From contig CAMPDV010000202.1 of NCBI GenBank assembly GCA_946699065.1, positions 248,001 to 312,000 of the forward strand: DNA of 64,000 bases, in the 5' to 3' direction. Both the position numbers and the translations under genes were made by a program. This stretch comes from Loxodes magnus (lineage: Eukaryota > Ciliophora > Karyorelictea > Loxodida > Loxodidae). Positions 22,862 to 34,378 of this stretch are shown here, piece by piece (positions within the stretch are counted from its first letter, which is position 1; every line of letters starts with the position of its first letter). The notes below the pieces were generated by a model, which was not told the origin of the DNA, did not search any database, and saw nothing but the letters and a program-made list of their open reading frames with translations.

Positions 22862-24835
22862 CATATTTTAATACTTATTAGATATTCATTACTACATACC
22901 TCTATTTCTAAGATTCCTTTATAAGTTGCCAGATTAAAAAAGATAATTAAAACTTGCATTAATAATGGCGTTAGTGCTTTTTTGGATAAAGGAAGGAATT
23001 GCTAGTGAAGAAACTTTGTATATTTGTAGTTCTAGGAGAGGAAAGAATACAAGAGTGTCTTAATTTCTTGCTTTTATATTACTTAGAAAAATCCTTTACC
23101 ACTTAGTCATTATTTAATACATTTCTAAGTGAAAACATATTTACTTTAGTCTAAAATTATGCTTATCTTAAACTGCATAAATAGTAAAAGAAAGCGATTA
23201 TATTTATTAAAAACGAAATTCGAAGAAAAAGCTTTAGAAAGGGAGGAATAAATAATGAGACTTTTTAAACATATACGCTATTTAAATATTTAGCCCTTAA
23301 GTATATTTATTAGCAAGTAGTTATCTACAGTCCTATTTTATTGCTCTGTTACTAGTCTCTTTTTTTCAGTTGTAATCCCAGTTTTTTAATTTATCATCCT
23401 ACTTACAGGAGTATATCTAACAATATCCACTTTCCATAATTATCATTAGACATATTTTTAAATTAAAGCACAAAGAAACACTAAAAGGCATTTCATTCTT
23501 CAGTTTTTAATCCTTTATAAATAAAAATTAATTAGATATAAAAACATCAGAATGAATAAGGAAAGAGAATCTAAGCTTCAAAGAGAGAATCTTTTATTAC
23601 CAATTTTATTACTTTAGCAAACTCTTCTATAGTAGCCCTGGATTATGGTATTGTAAAGGTAAATAATTATTATATATTATTCTTAATAAAGGAAAACGTT
23701 TTTTGATATGATTAAGAAATATCTTCGCATGATATATTCCAATGCTTCAAGAAAATAAAAAAGAACTCATTTTGATAATTTTTTCTTAGTAAAAGGTGAG
23801 TAATTTAAAGAAATAGAAGCATAATTTGGTATTTTATTTATTCTATCGGTGCTTCATATCATCATTATAGCCCTAATAGAAATTGCCTTGTGTATATTTG
23901 TCTAGTGGAAATATTATTTAAATACTTTTTACATATTATAAACTATTTTTAAATAAAGAGTTAAAGCCGAGTCTTAATTAGCTTAAAGGAAGTTATTTAT
24001 ATCTTGCTAGTCTTTGAAGATCTTTTCTGCAAATATTTTAGACTCCAATCAAACCATTTTATTAAAGCATCTTAGCTATTAAATTTATTTAGAGCTTTCT
24101 CTATTTAGCAAGAAATGATAATCAAATTTTTAAATTAGCTAAATCAACTAGAACTATAATGAGGAAAAGGCATAAGAAGGGGTTAATTAATTAGAATTGT
24201 TGTAAGTATATTTCTAATATAAATTCTGAGTGCTTGATTTAAACAATATTATAATTACTCTTTTCTATGCATAGTAAAATTATTTAATATAAAGTGACTG
24301 GATAGAAAAAATATGAAGTTGCTACTTAGATTTAACTAGGTGAGAAAGGGAATTTAACCGATAGAAGTTGAAACCAACCAGCTAAGATACGTATCTTCTA
24401 TTTTGTAAAATGGAATAACTAGAGAATGTTATTTGGAAAGGTAAAATAAAATATTAGTATTTAGTTTAAGATTATAGATGAAAGTCTAAAATTAAAAACA
24501 GGATGCAGGATCTTAGTAAAAACTTTGTTCTGAATACTCTTTTTAAAGCTTTGCTGTAATTTTCTCTAAAGTATATAATCAATTATTCTCTTGTCTATTT
24601 ATTATTTAAAAAGATGTCTAATAAACACTGTAACGCTCAGAAATTTCTAGTGTTGAGATTTAAAGATAATAGCTAAATGGGTTAAATTAGATAAGCCTGT
24701 AAGTAGAAGGAGTGTTAAAGCTTTAAGTTAGTAAGATTAATATTAAAAAGCTTAGATAGATAATTCAATTTAGAACAGATAGTGAGCTATGATGGCTACA
24801 AATATGGGGATACAAATAATTTGTTGAATGTTTGA
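22862..24835 (+). CDS. Large unrecognised membrane protein
   Basis: One frame is protein-like from about 22862 to TGA 24833-24835 with TGA as Trp several times. A 33-nt in-phase intron is likely at 23659-23691 (GTAAAT...TAAAG). Features: basic helix KKIIKTCINNGVSAF, EEKALEREEQIMRLFKHIRY, a hydrophobic pair (LFFSVVIPVFQFIILLTGVY), IKAQRNTKRHF, then FGILFILSVLHIIIIALIEI, and a long charged C-terminus ending ILKSLDRQFNLEQIVSYDG. No start ATG is visible in this frame before about 23156, so it may be spliced to an upstream exon or be the C-terminal half of the kinase gene. Family not recognised. Confidence 0.5.
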
Positions 24836-25019
24836 TAAAAAATAAATAAAAAGCTCCATTATTGTTATCTTCGATAGAGTCCTTTTCTTTTCTTTTCCTT
24901 TAATATTATTATTAGAAAATACTAACTATCTTTGTATAGTTTTTGGTTAATATATTTAATCTAAAAGCTTTGATAATCCTAAGAGAACTTAAAATAGTGA
25001 ATCTATTTAAATATAAAAG

Positions 25020-25505
25020 TCAATTTGCTTTGATTCCTAAATCTATTTGATTATCTATAAACGAATTTCCATGAGTTTCGAACTGATTTTGTTGATTTAC
25101 CTTCATCTACTCATATTTAATTTATTCTTACTCCCTTTACTTTTACAACTCCACTTGTCTCTAATCAATTTATTATTTATAATCTTAAATCTATTTCTTG
25201 TATTATCTCCACTCTTAAGAAGTAGCACATGGATGACAAAAAAAATGAGCTAGACAGTCAAATAGAGAATTACTTTCAATTTGGTAAGCTGTTCTTATGG
25301 CATTTCTACTAGCGGCACATCCACATCAGCAACAAAATAAAGAAAGACAGCAGGCAATTTAGCCATTTTCATCTATTTCCTGTCTCATTTAGTAATAATA
25401 TCAAGCTCATCCACAGGGAAATATAGAGATTATACATTCTAGACATGACTAATGAAACATACACAATCCACTATTCCAGTTATCTTTATTATCTTCTTTT
25501 TCCAT
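25020..25505 (-). CDS. PLAC8-family cysteine-rich protein 2
   Basis: 161 residues, ATG 25505 to TGA 25022-25020. The PLAC8 core covers about residues 15-85: CLECIISIFPCGWAWYYYQ, CCLSLFCCWCGCAASRNAIR (two W = TGA) and DCLAHFFCHPCATSQEWRQY. The CC-L-x4-CCxC-C cluster and the C-x2-C-A-x3-E-W motif identify the family. The C-terminus is a charged Gln/Glu/Lys coiled coil (QYKKQIQDYKQQIDQRQVEL), unlike the Gln-Pro tail of the copy at 13193, so the two are diverged paralogues. A plus-strand leucine-rich open frame over 25047-25253 is its antisense shadow. Confidence 0.88.
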
Positions 25506-25539
25506 TTTTAAACTTATAAAAGTAACATTCAGTTAAATA

Positions 25540-26017
25540 ACCATACTACTTTAATAGATTTAATTTAGCTTAACTTTTAAATCTTATTTATATCTTCCTT
25601 CTATTTAGCTTCTAGTTTGCCTAATATTAAATAATTGTGTAGCTTAAAGTTAAGAATTATAGGTCTGATCCATAAGCCTATATATTTAGACATTCTCTAT
25701 AAGCTTTCGAATTTAGCTTGAAACTAAAGATAATAAGCTAGTCTTAAGCTAATTAAAATAAAGAGCTTTATTATCAATATTGATCTCTTTTAGCAAAATA
25801 CTTAGAAGTTGCTTATTTATTAACTAATACCATGAAATAGGATTTAGATGTTATGTATCAATCACTTAATTTATTAATTTTACTAACTTTACCACCTTTA
25901 ATAAATCAAATGTCTTATGTACAATTGAGCTTTTATTTTTCGGGCTATATAATTAGTACAAAATTATCAATCTAGACTCTTGTTCTTATGAAGGTCCAAA
26001 ATATAAACTAAGGCTGA
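25540..26017 (+). CDS. Unrecognised small membrane-associated protein (start unresolved)
   Basis: One frame reads as protein from about 25510 to TGA 26015-26017: YIFRHSLQAFEFSLKLKIIS, NKELYYQYWSLLAKYLEVAY, LLTNTMKQDLDVMYQSLNLL, then a hydrophobic LILLTLPPLI. The first in-frame ATG is at 25832, but coding character clearly begins earlier, so a short upstream exon or non-obvious start is likely. It is divergent from the PLAC8 gene ending at 25505 and 11 bp from the next ORF. Confidence 0.4.
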
Positions 26018-26028
26018 GGATTATATTA

Positions 26029-26433
26029 ATGGAACCTAAAAGATCTGGTGGGATTGCTTGAACAGTTTATTTATCACAATATTAATTGAAAGTTCATTTA
26101 ATGCAATAAGACGCTTATATTAAAGACTAAAAGTTAGAAAATCCTATTTTAATTACTAAAGCTAGTTAGAATATTTCAATCATTATCTATATAAAAACTC
26201 ATACATAAATGAAGGAAGGCCATACACATTTAAATATAACCAACTTCAACATATTTAATCAATAGGCAAACTAGCTAAGCTATTTAATATCTGAATCATA
26301 TTTGAAAGATATCTTTAATTTAAAGTTTAAGCTAGAAGATATTGTAGTTGAATGATACCAATATGCTAAGTTTAATATCTTTCATATATTTGAAAGTGAC
26401 TTAAAGTATCTTAGGATTAGTATAAAAGCGTGA
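26029..26433 (+). CDS. Unrecognised small protein upstream of the cyclin gene
   Basis: 135 codons, ATG 26029 to TGA 26431-26433. It starts MEPKRSGGIAWTVYLSQYQL and ends FHIFESDLKYLRISIKA. The body alternates strand-like and helical pieces (ILITKASQNISIIIYIKTHT, ESYLKDIFNLKFKLEDIVVE). It looks like a compact globular domain, but I do not recognise it. Only 18 bp separate its stop from the cyclin start. Confidence 0.5.
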
Positions 26434-26451
26434 CTAACTCAGTATTTCATA

Positions 26452-27504
26452 ATGAGTGACTTACATCCTAAAAAGTATAACGCATTGAAGTAGATGGTAT
26501 TTCATGATCGACATCCTTCTTTCAAAGCCAATCCACATTTAACCCCACTCAACTTAAAGAATAGAAACTAGGAATCATTTAAAATAAGAAAAATAAAGCC
26601 AAAGCAAAGCTTTAGAAATGAATCTGAAAAAAAGATTTCAACCAAACAATGGATAGAAGAAACTCTTTATAAGCAAGTAGGAGAAAAAATTCTAATTCAC
26701 CTGTAATAACAGTAAAAAGAGCAGTAGCTTATGCTTAAAAGCCATAATATTCCAGCAGAATTAAGAGCCAGAATGGTAGATTGGATGCTAGAGGTAATGA
26801 CCACTCTTAAATACTCAGATTAATCATATTTTCTTTGTATCCAGTTATTTGACAATTACTTGAGAGCAGAAGACCCAATTTTTAAAGATGTAGAGAATTC
26901 TGTTCATTTAATTGGAGTAACAGTTATGTGAATTATCAGTAAATTGGAAGAAATATATCCAATATTCATCGAAGATGCTGTAGATGGCATTTGTCATAAT
27001 AAATTTAATGCGGATGATATAAAAACAATGGAAATTGAGATACTTCACAAGCTATAATACATGATTTTAGTTCCAACTGCACTAGAATTTCTTGATGCTT
27101 ACTTATAGAAAGGAAATATATAATAAAAATATTTCAGAGAGCTTTGCATTGTGATTCTAACTTTGGGATAACTATAACCTGAATTTGCTAACTAATAGTA
27201 AGAAACACAAGCTCTTGCTTCTATTATGCTGGCTTTTTAAGTAAGAGGACAAGCTTCAAAAATATGCAAATTTTTTGGCATAATAAGCAAAAATCCAGAA
27301 CTATATTTAAAGGCTTCTGAGTAGTTATATCAATTCATTGGTAGATTTCCAACTGGACTCAAACTAGAAAACTGCATGAAGAAGTATAAATTTTCTTTAA
27401 CTGGCAATTTAGATTTATTTGTTTTTGAGAATCCTAATTTCATTCCAGAGAAGGATGTGATTAATGTAATAACCAAGAAGAAGAGTAGTATTAAACTTCC
27501 TTGA
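26452..27504 (+). CDS. Cyclin (A/B-type cyclin-box protein)
   Basis: 350 residues, no intron, ATG 26452 (MSDLHPKKYNALKQ) to TGA 27502-27504. The N-terminal ~95 residues are basic and disordered. The cyclin box begins ISTKQWIEETLYKQVGEKIL and shows the A/B signature IPAELRARMVDWMLEV, LFDNYLRAED and LIGVTVMWIISKLEEIYP (W = TGA). KTMEIEILHKLQYMILVPTA is the helix 5 region. A second, weaker fold follows (LCIVILTLGQLQPEF, QALASIMLAFQV). It should activate a CDK in the cell cycle; the exact class is not clear. I see no obvious destruction box. Confidence 0.9.
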
Positions 27505-27728
27505 TTACTGTTTATTCTCTTAATAAATTATGTACATAAAAGCTTAAGTATCTGATTATTATCACATACGCGGAATTAGATTTTATAGAAATAATGTTTA
27601 TAGCATTCTTTCTATTTTAACACCAATTCATTCCTAATCTCTTCTTTTATTAAATCTTCAAATTAAAAAAAATCTACACTTCTCCCTTATAAGTTAACAC
27701 ATATTAAAAATTTAAAATAATCAATATA

Positions 27729-28898
27729 ATGAACTATATTTGTTAGGAAATTAACCTTCTTAAAGAAATACTAATAGATGCTATTTATTAGTTATAGATA
27801 CTCAAGCTTGAGTATTCATTTTTATATTTTTCTCTTTTTAGTTAATTATCTACAAATTACCTTAAGATAGATATTATATTGGATATAGTTATTGTGCTTC
27901 TATCCAAAATTTCTTATCTACTTAATCTTTGAAGATTTGCTATTTAGAGACATTTCTTATACCTATAAGTTTAGTTTTGCACTTTGTTATGTAGATTTAA
28001 CTTCTGTCTCTTTTGTGTTTCTCGCTGTAAAATTTTTGTAATTTTTGAGTGAAATCATTGAAGAAGGTATCACTCTAACTTGCTAGATTTCATTTAATTG
28101 AAATAATCAAAGCTCCATTATTAAAGAAAAATTATCCTTGCTCTGGAAATAAATTAAATTAAATTAACGATAATAGTGAAAATAATATTCTAAAAGCAAG
28201 TTAAAAATTGACTTGAAATGTATGGAAATAATCTTAAAATATATGAGAGACAAGCATTTCATTAACATTAAGAATATCAAATAGAAAATAATTGAAGCAA
28301 ATAATTTAATTCACTTTTATTTTAATTAAGTAACTAAATAGAAAAAGATGCTTATTGCTAATATTCTTTAAAGATAGAAGCTTTCTAATTAATTTAATTT
28401 AAATTTAAGATAAAAAAACATAATTATAAGAGGTTGATTAATTATCTTATAATTTTTTTCAGAAATGATGTTTCTAATTCATACAATTTTTAGACTATTC
28501 TCATCTTTAAAATTATTTTATAATCAGCTTCCTTTATCATGAAAGGTCTTTCTATGAAATATTATTACCTCTAAGTTAAAAAATTAAATTACTCTTAGTT
28601 TATTCTGGCAGTATAATTTCAAACCTTTTATAACTAAATTCATTTAATTTATTCTTATTTATACATCTTGATGCTGTATAGTTACAGTGAGAATATACCT
28701 TTATATCTAATTTAGCATTATAAGTAATTTTTATTGACTTAAGTGGACTTAAAATCAGTATTTTTATCTTGCACATATCCGAAAAATGTGATTTGCAACT
28801 ACACTAAGAAAATAATTTTTTCTAGTACACATAAAATTTATCCCGGGAAGTATCCCAAACTTCTAAGCTTTTCTTTTAATTTCAAATTAGAATATTGA
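27729..28898 (+). CDS. Unrecognised protein with hydrophobic N-terminal region
   Basis: 390 codons, ATG 27729 (MNYICQEINLLKEILIDAIY) to TGA 28896-28898. An early hydrophobic stretch (SFLYFSLF, IDIILDIVIVLLSKISYLL) is followed by Cys/Phe-rich and then charged regions (IYERQAFHQHQEYQIENN). The end reads SVFLSCTYPKNVICNYTKKI and YPGKYPKLLSFSFNFKLEY. Composition is convincing in several places, but no family is recognised. The 224-bp gap from the cyclin stop shows nothing. Confidence 0.5.
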
Positions 28899-30235
28899 AT
28901 AAATCTAAATATGTACACTAACTTTCTATTTATTTATTTCTTTCTAAATTTATCTCAGAATCACATATAAACATAAACTAAACTAAAATATTTTGAAAGA
29001 TATAAAAATATTTTTCCTTAAATATTTTTCATTAAATAAAAACAAAAAAATCACTAAATTATCTATTTAATTTTTTTAATGTCCTTTTACAAATCTATAA
29101 GCACTCTAGATAAAAAGGAACATAATATTCAAAATTTAAAATCTTTATTTTTCAATCCTTAAAAACTCTTTTTTATATATCTTTCTTCTCAAATAAAATC
29201 CATTCACTATTTCCTTCAAACAGATTTACAATTTTAATTTATAAAAAATCTATTTCAAAGGCAATAATAACTTCTCTTGTTTATCTCACAGATTTTAATA
29301 TCTTAAAATATCCCTTTTGTACCATCATTCTAATATATTTTAAGTTTACAATCTAAATAAATTTCTAAATATTTCTTTTTATCTAAACTTGTTTACCAAG
29401 AAATAGTTTAAGATTGTACAAAATTTTATATGTTTTATTAATTTTGGCATATGGATTGTTTTCAATTGTTTCTTTAATTCCTAAAATTAATTAATTAATT
29501 ATTATTTTAAATCTGGAACTTAGCTCTATTTATTTTTGAAATAAGTCATGCTTATCCTTTTAGCATAAATAAATATTTTAAGATACTTACATTCTTGTTA
29601 TTAATATAATATTAGAGTGGTATATAACATTTTATTACCTAATCATTTATTATTAAATTTTAGTAGACTGAATATTAGTCTTTTAATTAGTTAGAAATAT
29701 AACTGTGTATTATTCATATTTTTAATTCCAATTTAAATATAAAGCTGATTATTATATTTTAAATATATGTTCCTTTTAATAACTTGCAAATAGGATATCT
29801 CTCCCCTATGATATAGTTATAAAGGTTATTAAATATATGAAGTTAAACTAAGTATTTAGAATTTCTTTATCCTTCAAATACAATAACTTCCTTCATTCTT
29901 ATTAATTACTATTAAAGAAAAGACTAAGATAACTTATTATTGTCAATAAAAAGCCTATACTTAGAAAAAAGTTTCTCAAATTATGCTTAGAACTGTTAAA
30001 ATAGCTGCTTACTCTAGTTTTTATCAAATAAGGATTCTTATTTTTAAATTGAGAATCTAAAAAGAAATAGGGATAAAGAAAAGGTTATATTTTTTCTTAA
30101 TGACTCCTCTATCATTTTATATCGAACTTAATAACAGTGCAATGTATAATAAATTACAATCTAAATTATATCAAAACTAGCAGTGAGAATAGCTAAATTT
30201 GCTTGCATTAATTAAAATTTTCTATTTAGTTTTGT
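28899..30235 (+). other. Gene-free AT-rich spacer
   Basis: About 1.3 kb of low-complexity A/T sequence between the end of the gene at 27729 and the end of the minus-strand gene at 30236. I see no coding frame, tRNA or ordered repeat that I can support. Confidence 0.5.
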
Positions 30236-31252
30236 TCAAAGAATTCTTCCATAATCTGGAAATTGTATAAAATGATTAACTGGCTTCATCTACTATTTTA
30301 GATATTTAGTTCTCTTTACCATTATTTTCCCTTTTTCGATATTGGTTTTCTTTTTCTTTGGCGTTGCAATTAAACTTTACTTAGTTCCTTTTGCTACATA
30401 AAAAAATATATGAGGAATCAGATCAGGATTTTTTGTGACTCCAAACAAAATTGGAGCTTAAAACATTCTAGATAGATTAGGATTAGAAAATGAGTCACCA
30501 AAAGGTTACCATAAAATGTTCCACTTCCCAAGGACCATATGAAAGCACTGAAAAGATTCGTAGAGATATACAAACTTTTATAATTAGGTCTGGAAATATC
30601 TAGAAGCTGGAGGAAAAGAGGTTGAAATACATCTAAGAACACCAAACATTTATTTTCATATTTTTCCTTTTGCTACTTCCCCGGTTTTTTTTCTCTTATT
30701 TTATCGTTTTTAGTATAATTTTTGTATTTTAAAAATTATTGAAATCTTTCGTAAGTACTTCATAGTTCGTCGTTAATAAAGCAGCATTATTTAATTCATT
30801 TTTTTATTTAAATTGAACACCTCCTATTTTCATTCAATCAGATTTTTATCTCCTTATTTCAAGCTAGTAAGCTAATTATTTTACTACTTATCATTCTATC
30901 TATTTATAAATTTTATTATTCTTCTATTTTCTAAGATTGGGTTTTTTCTATTTTATTTATTTCAAGTTACAGATTATATTAAAATATCTTTCTATTGATC
31001 TAGATCTTGATTCATTTTCATTAATTTGCTAATATGCTCCATAAATCTATCATTTTCCTTCTTTCAACGTCAGATATCTTCTTGAAAGTTAATATTATTT
31101 TATTTTGCAGTTCGAATCTCAATGGTTAAATTATAAACCTCTCAGATATTTCTAAATAAATTATAATTTAGCCTATTTACTATGTTTTGCTTCAGTAGTA
31201 GAAGTTTGCTAGTGAATATGAGTGTTTTTCTTGTTAGTGCTGTCTAGTACAT
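30236..31252 (-). CDS. Unrecognised protein with two predicted introns
   Basis: Model on the minus strand: exons 31252-30971, 30930-30510, 30456-30236, with introns of 40 nt (30931-30970) and 53 nt (30457-30509), both GT...AG; 307 residues, TGA 30238-30236. The start is MYQTALTRKTLIFTSKLLLL. A coiled region follows (KENDRFMEHISKLMKMNQDL), then INDELWSTYERFQQFLKY, VFLDVFQPLFLQLLDISRPN, SLGSGTFYAPILFGVTKNPD and a Lys-rich end (TPKKKKTNIEKGK). Three segments in three frames are each strongly protein-like, which is why the introns are placed. No family recognised. Confidence 0.45.
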
Positions 31253-31418
31253 TAATTCCTGTTCTTTGTAGCTTAGAAAGAAAATGTTAAAATTAATTAT
31301 AGCATTAATTTTAATAATATTTTAAATAGAAAATTAGAATTTTTAATTAATAAGTATATAATAAACTGTGCTATTTAACTATTTAAATTTAATTTATTTT
31401 ATTAAATTTATAAATAAA

Positions 31419-33263
31419 ATGTGGACTTAGAAAACAAAAAGTTTTAAAAGCGAACAATCTTATGATGATCCATAGCACTAAGAGTGCATTTAAAATTAAA
31501 ATAAATACAGTATAATGGGACTTTAAAACTTAGGAAATACTTGCTTTATGAATTCAGCTTTATAGTGTCTTTTACACACTCCTCCTTTGGTTTAATTTTT
31601 CCTTTCCGATAATTGATAAAATTATTTAAATAGAAATAATAAATTTGGAACAGCAGGTAAAATAACTGAAGAGTTTGCTAATCTTATTAAAATAGCATAC
31701 TAAAATAACCAAAGTAGTTATATACCTTCTAATTTCAGAAAACTACTCACTAAACTTGCTCCTTAGTTTACAGAAGGAGATTAACATGATTCTTAATAGT
31801 TTATGAACTTTCTATTAGATGCTATTCATGAAGACTTAAACAAAATAACAGATAAACCTTATATAGAAGAAAACCCTAGTGATGGAAGAAGATGGAATGA
31901 AATAGAAGCTCAAGAGTGTTGGTAAAGATATTTGAAGAGAAATGATTCTAAGATAGTAGATTTAATGCATGGATAAACAAAATCAACATTAAAGTGTGGA
32001 GTTTGCGAAAAAGAATCAATTTCTTTTGACCAATTTTAACTATTTAGCGTTGAAATTCCTAAATAAAAAACCAAGGAAATTAAAATTATTTTCAAGCCTT
32101 TAAATTTTTAAGAAGACATACAAATTCTATAATATTAATTGACAGAATTAGAAAAAACAAATATATTTTAAGATTTAATAGAATAGAATACTAAAAGATA
32201 TAATATAATCCTCATATTTTTATAAATAGATAAAGAAAATAATGTTAAATTATTAACATCTTAAGAGCAATACATAAACGATCTAAGTAGTGAGATTATC
32301 TATGCTTTTGAAGTAGATCCATTAAATTCTTAAATGTACAGAACTTTGCTGACATTTAGATAAGAAGAATTAGAAAATTTAGAATTTTCTCAAAATGAGG
32401 CTGAGTAAGTAGGATAATGTTAAATTATAGACTTATGAAAAGAAATGAGCATGACAGATACTTATTTATATATTAAAGAATATTTACATTTAGACTAAGA
32501 GAATTTTAATGACATTCCTTTTAAGATAGAAATAGTCCTAGAATAAAATGAAAATTCTATTATTAACTAACTTAATCAAGAGAACTAAGAAAATTAGATA
32601 GCAAATAAAGGTTAAAGTTAAAATATCGAAGAATGTATTTTCTGTAACTCTTCTAAGTGCTAGAGAATTCATGTTCTAAAAGAAAATTAAACAATAGAAA
32701 ATTTGTTATAGGTAAGCAAATTTAAACTTTAAATAAACTTTAAGAAATAATTTAATAAAGTATAAGAACTTATATAAAAGAGAATATACTCTAATTAAAT
32801 GCCTGAAAAATCTTTTATAGTAAATTCTTAAGTTTCTCTCGATTAATGTTTTAAATTTCTATAGTAAGTAGAGTATTTAGAGGGAGAAAATTAATTCTAT
32901 TGTAAGAACTGTTAGAAGCATGTCAATGGAACTAAATAATTAAACTTGTATAGATCTCCTAAAATATTTATAGTATATATTAAAAGATTTAAGTAAAATG
33001 GATGAGAAATTTAGAAAAATTATACTGATGTTAATTATCCAATAGTTCTAGATCTTAAAACCTTTCTACCTTAAGATTATAAAGGAGAAACTCTTTATGA
33101 TTTATATGCTGTCAACATCCATTTAGGAAGTTCAAGAGGAGGTCATTATCATGCTTATATAAAAGTAAATAATGAATGATATGATTTTAACGATTCTCAC
33201 GTAGAAAAATGTTAGCAGATACACACTCCAAATGCATATGCTCTTTTCTATCTAAAGCATTGA
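31419..33263 (+). CDS. Ubiquitin-specific protease (USP/UBP, C19 family), paralogue 1
   Basis: 614 residues, no intron, ATG 31419 (MWTQKTKSFKSEQSYDD) to TGA 33261-33263. The Cys box is [20 protein letters not shown], with the nucleophile in [23 protein letters not shown] is the QQD-like box. LKCGVCEKE and NQFYCKNCRKHVNGTKQL carry the zinc-ribbon CxxC pairs. The His box is [15 protein letters not shown] followed by W-Y-D-F-N-D-S-H-V with the catalytic Asp/Asn. Four internal TGA are Trp. It removes ubiquitin from substrates. A ~290-residue insert between the finger pairs is acidic and Gln-rich. The 5' half is nearly identical to USPs at 51816-53846 and 55551-57410. Confidence 0.95.
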
Positions 33264-33494
33264 GAAAGATTTAAAAATTTACCTTATATTAAAAATTAAT
33301 TAAGAATATAAATTAAAGAGCTCTAGCTCTAAAGCACATGCTTCAAACTTAATAAACTCATGAAAATAATTTAGGTTTATAAAATAGAGATAAAAAACTA
33401 AATATTATAGAAATCTGTAAATTACTTTTAGGTAACTTATTTTAAATATATTTCTGAGATTAAAGATTTTTATCAATTATTATATATACAAAAA

Positions 33495-34007
33495 ATGGCT
33501 GGCTTCAAGAAAGGTTTTTTTACCACCTCCTCAGAGTAGGAGAGAAAACCTGAAGCATCATCTCTAACCACGTCTTAGCTTTAACTAACCCACTCTTCTT
33601 CCTAAGATTTATTAGATCCTCAGAAAATAATTTTTGAAAGCATCTAAAAAAGGCAAAATGATAATAACGAACTTTCCATACAACTTAATTCACTGAAAGA
33701 ATAAATCTAATGCCTGATCAATAACGTGAACACGCTAAGATAAGAAAATAGTTACTACAAGACTGAACTCAGCAATCATCCTTAGTTATTAGAATTTAAC
33801 TAGAGAATCAAGCAGACAGAAGAAAAATTAAACTAATTCGCTGAGATTACTGAGAGTCTGTTTCTAAAAAATCTCTCTCACAACGATCCTATGGATATAG
33901 AGCCAGAAAAAAAGAAATAGAATGAAGGAAAAACCTAAATGCTGGTTCTGCAGAAAACCTGGTCATTTTGTAAGACAATGCTGGAAATATTAAAATAAAC
34001 AAAATGA
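33495..34007 (+). CDS. Gag-like coiled-coil protein, N-terminal part (frame A)
   Basis: Starts MAGFKKGFFTTSSEQERKPE at 33495 and continues through a clear coiled coil (NDNNELSIQLNSLKEQIQCL, NNVNTLRQENSYYKTELSNH) to an acidic DPMDIEPEKKKQNEGK. Its frame ends at TGA 34005-34007. The first residues match MSGLQKGFFSKN of the protein at 62687-63568, so the two are paralogues. Base composition is richer in G/C than the surroundings. The zinc knuckle expected after the coiled coil is in the +1 frame (next entry), so this copy has a frameshift, a programmed shift or an unrecognised intron. Probably derived from a retroelement ORF1/Gag. Confidence 0.65.
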
Positions 34008-34345
34008 AGAGAATAAAAGAATTTAAAAAACATTGAATAAATTAAGCAGATTGTATGTTACTCAAGAGGGTAAAATTTATAGACTTAAGATAACAAACGT
34101 AAAAAATTAGTAAATCGGTCCTGAAGAAAATATATGATTTAGACCCTAGTAAATAATTGGAAAAGAACTAGATTTTAACCAAATTCCTATAATAAAACCT
34201 GGAGAAAAGTAATATTCGATATGTAATAATGAAGCATAAGACAGAAGAAGACTATGAAGAATATATCCAGAATACTTTTTTTTAAACATTTATAAACATT
34301 ATATCAGTGATGATCCTAATGAAAGGTGGTATCACTTTAATTAAT
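33922..34345 (+). CDS. Zinc-knuckle (CCHC) continuation of the Gag-like protein (frame B)
   Basis: From ATG 33922 the frame reads MKEKPKCWFCRKPGHFVRQC, a perfect C-x2-C-x4-H-x4-C zinc knuckle, followed by a basic region (NKQNEENKRIQKTLNKLSRL), RLYVTQEGKIYRLKITN and a Trp-containing tail (ERWYHFN). It overlaps frame A by about 85 bp. The matching order in the 63-kb paralogue (coiled coil, knuckle, RLYKIKS-like tail, one frame) shows the two frames belong together. No TGA closes this frame before AT repeats at 34339-34378, so the 3' end may be truncated. Zinc knuckles bind single-stranded nucleic acid. Confidence 0.6.
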
Positions 34346-34378
34346 TATTATTATTAATAATAATAATTATTATATAAT
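34339..34378. repeat. Short TTA/ATA simple repeat
   Basis: A run of TTA units followed by ATA/AAT units forms a near-perfect AT palindrome right where the zinc-knuckle frame loses coding character. It could mark the 3' end of a retroelement insertion. Confidence 0.4.

Noticed and set aside
25047-25253. Plus-strand Leu/Ile-rich ORF that looks like a membrane protein
   Set aside because: It is the antisense of the Lys/Glu/Gln-rich coiled-coil tail of the PLAC8 gene on the minus strand.
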